Source of the DNA: Rhipicephalus microplus | Lineage: Eukaryota > Arthropoda > Arachnida > Ixodida > Ixodidae | Reading direction: 5' to 3' | DNA length: 64,000 bases | Assembly: GCF_043290135.1 (NCBI RefSeq) | Contig: NC_134701.1 | Coordinates: 63,275,002 to 63,339,001, forward strand | Shown: piece after piece, positions 1-10,389 of the stretch | Layout of the letters: every line of letters starts with the position of its first letter | How positions within the stretch are numbered: position 1 is the first letter of the stretch | Program-made: the position numbers and the translations under genes | Notes under the pieces: model-generated | Seen by the model: the letters and a program-made list of their open reading frames with translations, nothing else | Told to the model about the DNA's origin: nothing | The model's database searches: none

Positions 1-357
1 GGAAGCAGAGCTCTTTGTATTCGTGACAAATTCGTAGTGTGAAACAACACGAGACACACACGGAAGTGTGCGGAGCATCGTGCGAGTGCCCGACGATAAA
101 AAAAGAGAGGCTTTTACTCTACACTAATAAAACAAAAGAAAACGTCACTCCTGCATTGCTTACAACAATCTTAGGTAAAAGCAATCGCTCGCGACTGGCC
201 GCGGCCGGCTATAGGCTTGGCGTGCGCATACGCGCGAGCAAGACCCCCGTGATTGAGGAGAAACTTGAACGCTGAAGGAGGAACGTTGCTCCTTTGGTCC
301 TTGCCGCGAGAGGGCGCGACGGGTAAAGCGCCCGAAAGGGAGGAAGTCACTGCGCCG
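1..357. other. Unassigned flank with a short inverted repeat
   Basis: No gene is recognised here. Positions 281-302 and 358-379 form an imperfect inverted repeat (about 20 of 22 bases) containing GGAGCAACGTT. The right-hand copy is also the outer edge of the inverted terminus of the element that follows. The short open frames look random. Confidence 0.4.
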
Positions 358-547
358 AAGGACGAACGGAGCAACGTTTATAGATATATTTCAGTTTCGA
401 AACTCCGCCGCCGAAGCCGGGCGCGTCTTACTCCTAGGGGGTGTGAGGGCGCTGCGGTCGACTTTTGCGCGGTGCCGACGGGCCGGCCGGTGCAGGCCTG
501 CGTTTCGGTGTGCCAGTGGCCATGGTTTTCTGGGTCGTGCTGTGGGG

Positions 548-706
548 TTGCTCGTTCTTTTCTTCTCGTATTGTGGTTGTGAACTGTGTATGTGCTGTTA
601 GTGAGTGACTGCCGATAGATTTGCTCGTTGTTTTCTTCTCGTTTTGAGGTTTTGAACTGTGTTTGTGCTGTGAGTAAGCAACTGCCGATGATAGATTTGC
701 TCGCTG
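548..706 (+). repeat. Two-copy tandem repeat, unit about 75 bp
   Basis: Units 548-620 and 621-696 align nearly throughout: both start TTGCTCGTT and carry TTTTCTTCTCG, GAACTGTGT and TGCCGAT. A third copy starts at 697 and stops after about ten bases. It lies in what would be the 5' leader of the THAP reading frame at 827. It may be an internal duplication of the element; a role cannot be told from sequence. Confidence 0.7.
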
Positions 707-826
707 TTACGAACAGTCAACAAAGTCGCCGGCGTTCAAGGCCAGCCGCTCTCCCCCACGAAGTGCTGTCCGATTCCTCGCCGTGTCCCAGGCTTCACAT
801 GTGAAATGCCATAACATTCAGCCAAC

Positions 827-1672
827 ATGCCGACGTGTTTTGTGCCTGGCTGCACAAGCGGATATAGGAGTAACCCCGACAAGCGGCACTTTTTTTTGCC
901 CCACCGTCGGACCCCGAGCTTCTTGACAGGTGGCGAAGGGCTATTCCCCGCGCTGATAAGTTGCTCAGCAAAATATGCAAGGTGTGCGACGTTCACTTTC
1001 AACCGGCAGACATCACGAAAGATGTAAGCATATCATCAATGGTGAAGTGGTGGAGGTTGAGCGGAGTGCATGGACTCTGAAAAGTGGTGTCGTTCCGACG
1101 CAATTCCCGAACTTACACAGCTATCTGTCTTCTGCACCGAAGAGGCGGTGGTCGCCGAAAAAGAGAGCAAGTGCTTGTCGGCGTGCAGAGACTGTGTCTT
1201 GCCACCCAGCTCCCGAAGAGCCAAATGAGCTTCCGAGAGATTGCGAGAGCACTGATCTCGCGTACATTATCGAGAACAGTGCCTCACTGCGGCTACCTCG
1301 GAATTGGCAGTTGTCAATTGTGGAAGATGAGCCAGAAAACAGCCGGCAAGCAGTTTTCTACGAGACAGGGATGAGCGCAGGTGTTTTCTCTATCATGAAG
1401 AGCGTTGTGATACGAGAAGATCTTGCGTTATTTCAGCGAACGGAAAACTGCTGCAAGAGTCGCTTGTTGACGTGCGGGTACGCTCCCAGAAAGACGTTGA
1501 AGCGATAGTGCAAATTGTGCACAGTATGAAATTCTGCCTTGGGTGCACCCGCAGTGAGGTCAGCGGTTACGGAAAATCTGCAGAAGGAACTAAAGCTGTG
1601 CACCACAAAGACTGTACAGTTTTGACAAATGCTGACAAAGGAATGTGTGCCATGTGTGTTGGCACACATTGA
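827..1672 (+). pseudogene. Broken THAP-domain P-element-like transposase, N-terminal part
   Basis: The ATG at 827 opens MPTCFVPGCTSGY, the first half of a THAP zinc finger (C-x4-C), closely like the start of the complete transposase at 32857. The second half (CDVHF, the C-x2-H pair) appears near 977-990. The reading then has to change frame near 1025 to continue with a stretch matching the region after the THAP domain (WTLK, then FPNL). Another frame change near 1480 leads to a SQKDVEAIVQIVHSMKFC segment matching the longer copy's SQKYLTMFLCCIDALKIC. The frame ends at 1669 and AATAAA follows at 1729. At least two frameshifts and loss of the RNase H-like catalytic part make this non-functional as a transposase. 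A domesticated THAP protein is not supported because the finger itself spans a shift. Confidence 0.7.
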
Positions 1673-1887
1673 GAGAGAAAGCAGGTAAAACTTGTTTGAA
1701 ATTGCACAGTTGTTTCCTGAAGTGTGTAAATAAAGAAGATTGCATTTTGAATTTTATCACTTGATTGTCTCGTGTTCTTCACCTTAGTTGCATGCAAGCG
1801 TGATTTTTTTGGTCTAATGTGGGAAACTGGCAGTAAAAATATCAGCGAGAAATATATGCAAAGCATTAAAATACTAGTGAGGACGAG

Positions 1888-1940
1888 GCATACCCAGCCC
1901 TCGTTTGGGCATACCCGGTCCAAACGAGGGCTGGGTATGC
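1888..1940. repeat. Perfect 21-bp inverted repeat with 11-nt loop
   Basis: Positions 1888-1908 (GCATACCCAGCCCTCG then TTTGG) are the exact reverse complement of 1920-1940, with an 11-base spacer. Neither arm carries a mismatch although the surrounding transposon is heavily decayed. It lies downstream of the polyadenylation signal at 1729. A rho-type terminator is not relevant in a eukaryote. A small hairpin repeat or cruciform is the simplest description. Confidence 0.85.
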
Positions 1941-2500
1941 AGGGCGCAGTTAAAGCATAAGCTTGTGGCCTCGAATGTTCCAAATGCGTAGAAAATATTA
2001 CAGCGGTGCGTTGCGACACGCATTAAGAACATCACACACCAGAGTGGAGCGCTTAAGATTTAAAAGCTGCAACGGGCGTAATAAAATCAGAAGGCTTGCT
2101 AAGCCCGCTGCGCAAGCGCAACGTTGGAGCTAGCAGACGACGCTCGCAACGATAGCGCAATTCTCGACTGCAGCGCCGCGGTGTCAGGAACCGCAGCGGG
2201 CCGGCTGCGTTCAATGGCCGCGGCGGCGAGTTTCTAAACTGAAATATATATTTATAAACGTTGGAACGGAGCCCGTTTCTCCATTCTCACTCCCTTTTTT
2301 TTAGAGTGTAGCCGCATTTTTTTGTTCGCTGAGCTGATACCTTCTGCATTTCAAGGTCCATTTGGTTTGAAGATTGGCGCGTGAAGCAAAAACGTAAGTG
2401 TAAGAGGGATAATTATTAACCTTTTTATTCAAGAAAATTGCACTTTTTGCAATTCAAGTTAAACAACACCATGAGAACGAATATAAAAACATGAGCAAAT

Positions 2501-3590
2501 CTAATAGTGAGTTATGTGACCACTTACAGCAACGACTGCACGTATTCTGGACGGTAACGAGTCGTAAAGTGATGGAACATATTCCCGATCGGCTTTCAGC
2601 CTTTCCCACCCGTTGCTGACTTGCGCCCACAACTGGTCCGAAGTCGCAGAATAAAGAGGCTTCCTTGCCAAAGAAGCTTTCAGACGGCCGCACACGTTTT
2701 CTATCACATTCAGGTCCGCTCCTTTCGGAGGCCATTCCAGTTAGTGATATCCAGTAGCTGCATGTGCTGCTCCACCTAGAACTCCTTGACAGTCCGCACC
2801 GTGTGTAATGGTGACCGGTCCTGTTGGAACAGGTAATCACCGTCTGGGAATAAACTGGTCGCATATGGCAACAGCACATTGTTCAAAATGTTGCAGTATT
2901 GTTCCGACAGTAAGTCTCCACGTATACGTTGCAGGGGCCCTAAATCATATCTTGAAACAGCACCCCACACGCTCACACTCGATCTCCCACTGGCAGAAAC
3001 ACCTTGCACGTTGTCTGGGTCGTTCCTGCGTGGCAGTTTGACGTTAACTAAAAGAATTGCTTTTCAAAGCAGGAAGTCTGCCTCACCATGTGCCTGGTAG
3101 TCTCCAAACACGCAATCTTTGTTCTTGTCGCGTCGAAAACGTTGACTCATCCGAAAAGATAACGCGACCCCACTCTTCCGATGTCCATGCTTCGTGGAAC
3201 TCAGCGAACTGCCGTCGTGCGTCCTTGTTTGCCGCCGTTAGTAGTGGCTTCTGCGCGGCGACGCGACTGCGAAGGCCCGCAGTACGCAGGCGACGTTGAA
3301 CAGTGGTGTCCGAAACGTCCAAATCCAAGTCGTCCCGTATTGTTGGGGCTGGCAAGAAAGGGTTACGAACAGCAGCTGCAACTATGAGGACGTCTTCATC
3401 GTCTGTGGTAGCTTTAGGGCTGGGCGCGTGGGGTGCACCCTGAATGCGACCTTCATACTTGTAGGCTTGAATTATCTTGTTCATATTCTTCAGGGGCCTA
3501 TTAACTAAAGCGCCAATATACCGCTGGGAGTAACCTTTCAAGGGAAAGATCGACAATTGAGTGCCGTTCGTCATCAGGAACCCTAGCCAT
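2501..3590 (-). pseudogene. Broken Tc1/mariner-like transposase
   Basis: Reading minus, an ATG at 3590 starts a Tc1-type protein; the frame shifts near 3540. The next frame carries the helix-turn-helix region (GYSQRYIGALVNRPLK), then TVQRRLRTAGLR, then the first catalytic aspartate in RVIFSDESTFS. Further shifts lead to VSVWGAVS and the second aspartate in YLFQQDRSPLHT, and to the third acidic residue in VIENVCGRLKASL. The final frame stops at 2501. All three positions of the DD34E catalytic site are recognisable but spread over at least three frames, so the protein cannot be made. Terminal inverted repeats and a TA duplication were not found. The family acts by cut-and-paste in the nucleus. 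Confidence 0.85.
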
Positions 3591-4079
3591 AATACGATCT
3601 GGCGACAGAATGAATGGCTGCAATACATGTTTGGTTGTTTTATATACGGCGCTGCATGCACAACTTTGAAGGGAACGAATAGATACGCCCCCATAGATAT
3701 AAGTTTTTTTGTCTTGTTCTGTTCAAGCACATATGTTTGAACAAATCTTAAAATGCAGGATGCATGGGCTTAGAAAACAAAATTGCGGCTAGCAAATGAC
3801 GAACAAGTGCATTCATGACGCCGTGCGCGCGGTGGAACAATTATTTCGCGGAAAGCGTGATGCGCATGCGCAATGTTTCCAGTGATGATCGTAACGAGGC
3901 GCTGACAGTGCCGTCGGCCACGCGCTCGCGTGTTCACCCTAACAGTGCTCACCACTGTAGATTTGGGCTGGAAGGTATATATTCATCTTATTAGAAAGGG
4001 TGCACAGTCGCCTTTGCATGATAAAAAAAGAAACAATAGAACGAGCGAGAGAAAATAATCTTTTATTCGTTAGTGATAT
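3591..4079. other. Unassigned spacer between Tc1-like and LINE remnants
   Basis: This includes the likely 5' non-coding part of the Tc1-like element up to about 3750, then GC-rich sequence with no frame or repeat I recognise. I could not place a transposon end here. Confidence 0.3.
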
Positions 4080-4089
4080 ACAGAGGGCC

Positions 4090-5957
4090 TTCGTTGGGTA
4101 GAGCCCTCAATCCAGAGCGCAATTGCCTGGCGCAACCCTGTGAAAGGAAAGACCTGACGTAATTGTAGATACCTGAGCTGCATTTAGAGGAAGCAAGATT
4201 GTCAAAACTTGGGTCGTGAGAGACGTTGCCAAATCACCTTTCAGATCCAGGGCCAGAACTGCCCGGACCTCACTTGATGTGGAGCTATCCAACACGTCCT
4301 TCTTAAGCTGTAGTAGTTCACCCTGTGAAGAGATACCAGGACTGTAGCCGAGGAGGGTATCGGGAAAAAGTTGATGTCTTCAGGAAACGGCAGCAGTCGA
4401 AAGAGGACAACGCCTTGAAATAGTTTAACAACACATGAATGTTAAGATATGGGTCGAAGGTTCTGGAGAGACAGTGGCTTGGAAGGCTTTAGAATGAGTA
4501 ATTTCTACGTGTCACCAGTCCTGCGGTAGCATGCCGCTATTCCAATGCTCGTTGTAAAAAGAGATTGAATGTTTGATGGTCTGGTCATCTAAATTACGGA
4601 AAAGTGTGTACGTGATTCCATTAACTCCAGGTGCTGTGTTACGCTGAATGATTTGAAAGGCCGTCCTAATCTCGGCTTCTGTAATGTCCTCATCTAGAGA
4701 CGTATTGTGAACGCGTGGGTATTCGCGGCAGGCAGGACGAGTGCCTGTCGATACATATTTTTCTGTAAGTGTGTGGGAGTGTGATGTTGTCGAGCCCTCA
4801 TTTGCGGAAAATGGTGCGGATTGAGTTAGCAGTCTATGATTTTGTTTGCTTATGATTTAAGAGAGCGCGGAGTATACGCCATGTACGAGGTGTGCTAAGT
4901 GTGCAATTGGGGCGATCACAGATGTTATGCCAATTGTTCCTATTGTGCGTGTCCGCATAGGCCTGTGTGTAAGTAGCTAGTTGGGCAATTTCGAGACAAA
5001 GTTTCCGGTTGTGCTTCTGGCACCGCCGTGTCAAGTTTCTGTGGGCATCTCAGAGATGCAGCAGATTCCTGTCCACAACCGGCGTCTCCGTCGTCACGGT
5101 GATGCGTTTCGTAGCTGTATCAAAATCGGACTTCAGCTGTTTGATCCAAGCTTCAAGAGAGAGAGAGAGAGTTTTGTCTGGTAGTGGACATACGATAACG
5201 TCAAAATATATCTCAATTTGTTTTTTTTCTATGATAAGTTCTGTGGTGCTCATGGCTGCTACCTGGAACTCGGTGTTTAGTATATGGTGATCACTGCCTA
5301 AAATAATCATGATGTTGCAGCAAGAGTGGTGACCAACCCCTTTTAATATCGTGAGGTCAGGGAATGCGTCTCTGCTGACACTATTACCTATGTGGGTTGA
5401 TTGATCAGGTACCGTCAGCAGGGTCACGCGATGAGTTGCGAGAGCATGCGCATGGCGTCGGCCTTTGGGTGTTTATTTGGCATAGCCCCAAGCCGGATGG
5501 GGCGCATTGAAGTTTCCTACAATGACTACGTGTTTGCCCAGTTTGCACAGTTGTGATAATTCATGATCAATGCCACCCTTCCTAACGTTTTGTACACTAT
5601 AACCGTTCGCTACATACAGACTATACCATCGGAGCGAGAGCACGGAACCAATTAAAGAAGTGCGTGCGAGATGGACGAGCTTTGAAAGGTGTGTTCTATG
5701 GCTGTGACACGTCTAGAAAGTAATGTAGCTGTGCGATCTGGTGTATTATTCGTCATGTCCGTGTATGTGGTGTAACCAGGAAGTGTAGAGGTATATTTCA
5801 CTTTCTGGAATGCTATGGCATTAGGAGTATTTGGCTGCATCACAAGAAATCGTGTGAATGCATCGCGTTTTTTACGGTAGCCCCTGCGATTCCACTGCCA
5901 TACACGCAGAAGTTGAGGGGAGGCACGCGTTAACCTATGGTTTCTGGCCATGATCAT
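4090..5957 (-). pseudogene. LINE ORF2 fragments: endonuclease, linker, start of reverse transcriptase
   Basis: The segment 5957-5652 reads LRVWQWNRRGYRKKRD and LPGYTTYT, the start of an apurinic-type (EEP) endonuclease in LINE ORF2. The segment 5427-5050 carries its C-terminal part, including the LGSDHHIL motif (catalytic SDH signature). The segment 5034-4834 is the basic linker between domains. The segment 4295-4107 reads EVRAVLALDLKG, the first reverse-transcriptase aspartate block (usually LDLKGAFD), after which the frame is lost. The pieces lie in different frames with stops between them. The protein would nick target DNA and copy the element RNA, but this copy cannot make it. Confidence 0.75.
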
Positions 5958-6449
5958 CGGTTATTGGTGCCTCGTTAGTACACAAAGGCGTTTCAGACTG
6001 CACTAAATTTTCATAGGGGGTGGTGGGGAGTGAGACTGCAGGTAGCTACGGTAGTTGGGGCGGATTTTCGGGATGGTGATATGAAGCGGGAAGGGCGTAT
6101 GTAAAGATGCGTTCGCTGTGTTTCACGCGTTAGAGACGTGGAGCGTTTGGGTGCAGGTAGAGTAGTACGTAGGTGGCCAAGCGGAGCTGCTATCTCTTGC
6201 TTAACATCTACAATCTGCTAGACAGTGGGTGGCCGAGCCTGATGAAATAATTGTTGAAGTGGAGCTGTTTGTTCTGTCATAATAGTATCCTTTATTTTCT
6301 GCAGTTCTACCTGCAATATAGCGGAAAACTCCACTCTTAAAGAAGTAGCCATTGCGTTCAACTTCTGTCGGGAGCAGATGAGTGCCCACTGACATGAATT
6401 GCAGTGCTTTTTGCTGCGTTGGTGCTTCTGTGAGGCAGGGGGGAAAATG

Positions 6450-7887
6450 TGGAGAAGCAGGGAGAGGAGAAACCTGTTCTGACCAGCTTACCGTTGGTGA
6501 TTTCGGGTGAGGAGCGCTATGCTGGCCATGACCATTTGTTTATCCCTACCTTGCATCTGCCTGCAGTTCGCTGCCAGCCAGCAGAAACACTCCGCGACGT
6601 TCATTTTCCTCGTCTCGGCCCTGACTTATTTCTGGGACGACTCTTTCGGACGGCTCCACTCGTGGACGAGCTGCTATGGCATCCGGGACTGGGAGATGGT
6701 GACTGGTCGAAAGGGCGAAAGGAGCTGGCCGAGACGGTTTGCGTTAGTTGATTGGCAGCAAATACCGGTTTTGGCATCGTTTGGCAACTATCGGGTGGTC
6801 ACCTCCGGAAAGCATGCAGCAAGGGTTGTTCGTGGTTGTTTGTTGATGTTGGTTCCCCGCACACTCGTCATTTCGGTTAGTTAGGAGGCTGTGGACACAC
6901 ATCAACGCCGTGTCCTGTCTTTTTACACTTTCTGCAGTGGGGAATAGTCCGTTCGTAGAGGTAGTAGCGAAAAGCCTGCCCGTACGCGTTGACGAAGAGT
7001 GGGACCCGCTTGCCACACATTGTGAGCAGCATTGCGCCGGAGTCAACGAGGCGTTTGCAGGTGAGGACCTCGTAGCCTGGTACTTCGACTTCTTTTAGGA
7101 AGTCTTCTAATGTGGTATCATGGCCTATTCCATGGACCGCACTATTACCTATGCGGGTTGATTGATCAGGTACGGTCAGCTGGGTCATGCAATGAGTTGC
7201 GAGAGCATGCGCATGGCGTCGACCTTTGGGTGTGCGTGAGAGAACCTACATTACCATATGAGGTGATGTAGGTTGCTGCGCATACTGTAACTTAGGTGAT
7301 TTTGCCTAGCACTGTGACGTTGTTCCTCGGTGAGTTGCTTATTATCAGAACGTTTAGATTTTCATCAACACGGAGCTTGATTCAAGCTTTTCACTTGGTA
7401 ACTTACTTCTTGGGCTACGGCGAGAAATACCATTATCAGACTAACCTTGCCGAGATTTAATCCACCGTGTGGTCGGATTGCAATCTTCTAGTCCTGGGCA
7501 GAAAGTTGTGGCAGTCTGGGTAGACGCGTCTTAGGCGGATTTGGCGTGGAGCGGGCTCAGACGACGTTCTTGGCTGTTCTTGCTTCGGTGGGGTTTGAGA
7601 CTGTGGCTGTCGATGTTTGTTCACTCCTTGGCAGTAGTGATCCATGGCTGTGCGTTGTGCTCTTCCTCATCCACTGTCTCGAATGTTGTGGTGTCTTGGC
7701 CGGTCTGCGTATCCATCATGTCGTCTGTGGAGTGAGGGGGAGATAGGCGCCTTTCGACGGCTGCTACGCTCGCAGAGACGCTCGACATCCGCTGTAGAGC
7801 GGGGCGGCGTTCCGTCCGACGCGTAGCCGGCTTGTTAGAGTTAGCGAGGCGCGTCCAGCAGAAGATCTTGTACCTTAAGACGTTCAA
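6450..7887 (-). pseudogene. LINE ORF1 fragments with a CCHC zinc knuckle
   Basis: The segment 7887-7621 contains MDTQTGQDTTTFETVDEEE and 7645-7457 contains RTSSEPAPRQIRLRRVYPDC, both typical of the N-terminal part of tick LINE ORF1. The segment 7140-6877 carries GYEVLTCKRLVDSG and then a knuckle HCRKCKKTGHGVDVC (C-x2-C-x4-H-x4-C), expected to bind the element RNA. A low-complexity acidic and arginine-rich tail continues towards 6450 in broken frames. Immediately upstream of the knuckle part, in the same frame, sits a piece of endonuclease that does not belong in ORF1. Confidence 0.65.
7141..7233 (-). repeat. Displaced 93-bp copy of LINE endonuclease segment
   Basis: Positions 7141-7233 match 5380-5472 at 87 of 93 bases with no gap, in the same orientation. 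The 5380 copy sits in its proper endonuclease context (LTVPDQSTHIGNSV). The 7141 copy is embedded in ORF1 and reads TVPDQSTRIGNS before joining ORF1 sequence at 7140. Confidence 0.9.
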
Positions 7888-7890
7888 AAG

Positions 7891-9284
7891 TGCATTAACT
7901 GGCTTAAGTTCAATATAGGCTTGACTGTGTAACAGTTAAAGACCAGTTCCCATCATTGCATCAAGTCGCCAGAAAGATATTCTTGAATATGAACTTGAAA
8001 CAGAGCCGACGTGTTTCGCATTCGTACGACTCCTTCCCACCTCTGGAAACAATGGAAAGTAAGCAGATCCACGTTGTCCTTGCTAGTTTTCGTCTATATG
8101 TGTTTTACCCCCTTTTCCACCTACCGTAGAATGCCTAGCAAGTGTCTGCGCCTTAGGTGAAGGATTATTTGAGCAGATTTGGTGGGAAGCGCATGCTCGT
8201 TTTCAGACCGAAACTCAAGATGGCGGAGGAGAGCTTCTGAAAAATGATTATCGATGTTTCTTATGAAGTGTTTTCTTTATTTACTGACGACCGAATTCCA
8301 ATGAACAATATTATATACGCGTTCAGCTAACTTATTTTTCAGGTTCTTCTTACACAAGTGATGCTTGTCTTGAAAAAAAAAAGTTGCCTGGGTATAGGAA
8401 GGGTGTGTCTTGCTCGGGTACTGGCACTTATTTGAGATCTCCCGAAAAAGTATTGGGGAGGAGGGGGGGGGGGGCTTGCTCGGCATTTTACGGTAGATTG
8501 TATACAGGACTTTATTTGTTGCTAAGCAACTTTTTTCTACCAGAATAATCAATATTTTGGTGTTATGCAGTAACTGAATGCGCGCAAAGTGAAGCATCGA
8601 TGAGTTGGGAGCATTGTAAGAAAGAAAAGGAAAGGTCTGAAAGTAGACTCCAAATTTTTTTCCTGTGACGACGACGAAGAGAATAGGAATTCTAACACGC
8701 GCTTAACGCACAAACTCGGAAATGGAACGATGCCGGCAATTCACGCAAACTTCTGTCAACGAAGTAAGCTTAACTTCGCCATCTCGTAATGAATTTTGTG
8801 CTCATCTGAAGGGTATTGGACCGTCACAACAAATGCGTTCTTTGCAGCGATAGTGAGTTCAGTCTATGCATTTTAATAGGTGTGCAATATGCTGCGTTAT
8901 GAACGACTATATCAGTTCATAGGAGCAGAACTAAAATGTCAATATGTCAAAGTAAGCGTAATTATTTTTTTATTTAGTCACAATTGAACAAGCTGTTTGG
9001 TTCAAGCAACACGATGAAACCTGTGAAGTTAATTTCAGCAGTTGTCGCTGTGGCCATTTCTTTGTGTACTAGATAGACAGATCTCTAGTTTTTATGGGTT
9101 TTCTTACTAGGTTATTATCAGCCTGGGCTATCACCAATAGTAAAAATTGTCTACTATGTTAAGGTTATAAGCATGCTGAAGACCAGAAAAACAGCACACT
9201 TAACGCTATGTAAACGTTGTTCTGCAGTACACCTGTGAAGAGGCTAGTAAACTATGAACACCTATAATTTACATGGGCATTCAC
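7891..9284. other. Non-coding, AT-rich stretch; probable arginine kinase intron
   Basis: No protein family, SINE or transposon end is recognised. There is a G run at 8462-8474. Because the arginine kinase exon donor lies at 9284-9283 (minus), this stretch should be the start of its downstream intron. Confidence 0.5.
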
Positions 9285-9490
9285 CTGACTGTATGACGTC
9301 AAGTAGGGTAGCACCCATGCCGGTCTTGCGCGTCTTGAGCTTGTCGAAGACTTCCTTGGTAAGGTACTTCTTGAGCAGCGACTTGCAGTCTTTGGCATCT
9401 TGGAGTTTCTTGAAGCCTGCCTCGAGCTTCGCCAAAGTAGCCTTGTCCACGCCTCCCCCTCGTCCTCTGGCATTTTCTGAAGACACCACT
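9285..9490 (-). CDS. AK: Arginine kinase, N-terminal coding exon (partial gene)
   Basis: From 9450 down to 9285 the minus strand encodes [17 protein letters not shown], then [16 protein letters not shown] and [10 protein letters not shown] with no stop or shift. This is the conserved start of arthropod arginine kinase, the cytosolic phosphagen kinase that transfers phosphate between ATP and arginine. The reading breaks off after the first base of the glycine codon at a consensus donor (G then GTGAAT, GT at 9284-9283), as expected of a real exon rather than a processed copy. Upstream, a pyrimidine-rich tract ending CACAG gives a possible acceptor just before 9490; a second candidate ends CTTCAG before 9476. 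There is no ATG directly before VDK, where arthropod enzymes usually start, so the initiator should lie in an upstream exon above 9490. No further kinase exon was found below 9283, so the intron would exceed 9 kb. Confidence 0.8.
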
Positions 9491-10086
9491 CTGTGACACA
9501 AAAAAAAGCGCCCCACATAATGCTGATCTGCACTATCGCCCTTATCTGGCCGTATGCCGAACTGAGAGCTGGAAACTATGTCCTGGTATAAGCAGTTTCC
9601 GTGCAGGAACCAAGAGTTATTATGTTCTCGTAAGCCTTGTAAGTTCATTTTATTTCACAATATGCAAATAGAACAAATCAAACAATTTCGTTGCAAACTA
9701 CTCCAGACCTTCAGGGCATGGTTTCCCAATGATAACTAGCGGTAACTATTGTGCTGCGATCTTTCAGTCAGTTTAGGAACAATGTTAGTACACGGATTTG
9801 CGTAATCTTCGCGTTTGCCGCTTCGAACGCCCTTTTTGTTACGTTTATTTTTATGTTTTGGCGTTAGTCTTGAATAGAAAGTGACAGTATTGCGGAAAAG
9901 AGAAGCAATGAATGTGATAGCAAGAAATTTTAAGGTTACCCGAAGAATGACAAGCAGATAAGAAAGTGGAGTGAGCTGCTCAAGCGCGATAAACACACGA
10001 AGACAACACACACTTACAGGACCACCACAATTCCTCAACATTGATCCTTTGAAAATGAGCACACTTTTCAAACAAGAAAAAAAGTA
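9491..10086. other. Unassigned; expected to hold or lead to the upstream part of the arginine kinase gene
   Basis: No exon, promoter motif or repeat family could be supported. The frame of the exon stays open to about 9648 but shows no conserved protein. Confidence 0.3.
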
Positions 10087-10242
10087 TAGCAGATCCATGG
10101 AGTGAATGATGATGAGTGGGACGAAGCGTCCATCCGTTCATCCTTGTTGTCGTACATCCGTCCGTACTTGCATCCATCCGTCCATCCGTGCTTCCGTCCA
10201 TCCATTCATGCTTCCGTCTGCCTGTCCTTTCGTGCTTGCGCC

Positions 10243-10314
<72 letters not shown>

Positions 10315-10361
10315 CTTATAGTGAACGCTTCCAGTACCCCATCTCGCATCTTTCATCATAT
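10087..10361 (+). mobile_element. Microsatellite-bearing repeat, copy A, left part
   Basis: It starts CAGATCCATGGAGTGAATGA and GATGAGTGGG, a variant of the CAGCATATCCACGGAGTG head that also occurs at 19091, 22213, 31861, 55492 (reversed) and 63939. A run of CCATCCGT-type words and then CTGT units follows, and it ends CTCGCATCTTTCATCATAT, as in the copies at 19091 and 22213. The repeat is cut at 10361 by the minus-strand gypsy element, and its continuation resumes at 16744. Function unknown; it encodes nothing convincing. Confidence 0.7.
10242..10314 (+). repeat. (CTGT)n microsatellite, about 18 units
   Basis: An uninterrupted run of CTGT units inside repeat copy A. The KDRQTDRQTD peptide it yields in the reverse frame is an artefact of the repeat. 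Confidence 0.97.
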
Positions 10362-10389
10362 TGTCACGCACTAAGAGCCGTAAAGACAA

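Larger units (their letters stand above)
358..2272 (+). mobile_element. Decayed P-like (THAP) DNA transposon bounded by inverted repeats
   Basis: About 46 bases at 367-413 are repeated in reverse complement at 2221-2266 (core CAACGTTTATAGATATATTTC), with only a few differences. Between them lies a broken THAP-type transposase reading plus and a polyadenylation signal AATAAA at 1729-1734. A similar core, CAACGTTTTTAGATA followed by TTCAG, brackets the much longer P-like element at 32609-37027, so the two are inferred to be related families. The copy is only about 1.9 kb and its coding part matches just the N-terminal portion of the longer element. It is therefore a truncated, internally deleted derivative. 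No 8-bp target duplication was identified, so the true ends may lie somewhat outside the stated limits. Confidence 0.6.
4080..7890 (-). mobile_element. Degenerate non-LTR retrotransposon (LINE), minus strand
   Basis: Read minus from 7890, the order is ORF1 N-terminus, ORF1 zinc-knuckle part, ORF2 endonuclease (from 5957), a basic linker (5034-4834), and the start of a reverse transcriptase near 4290. Everything after the first reverse transcriptase motif is missing, so the copy lacks its 3' half. That is unusual, because LINEs normally lose the 5' end. Reading frames are broken many times. A 93-bp piece of endonuclease is also present inside the ORF1 region (7141-7233), showing rearrangement. 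Clade is uncertain. The endonuclease and a C-terminal RNase H in similar LINE pieces later in this window suggest an I/R1/Jockey-like element. Confidence 0.75.

Noticed and set aside
3700..3980. Terminal inverted repeat of the Tc1-like element
   Set aside because: No reverse-complement partner was found near 2380-2500.
9285..9490. Processed arginine kinase pseudogene
   Set aside because: A consensus donor follows exactly where similarity stops and an acceptor-like tract precedes it, which a processed copy would lack.
10138..10380. Extension of the RT frame into a KDRQTDRQ tail
   Set aside because: The tail is the CTGT microsatellite and flanking repeat; RT similarity ends at about 10390.
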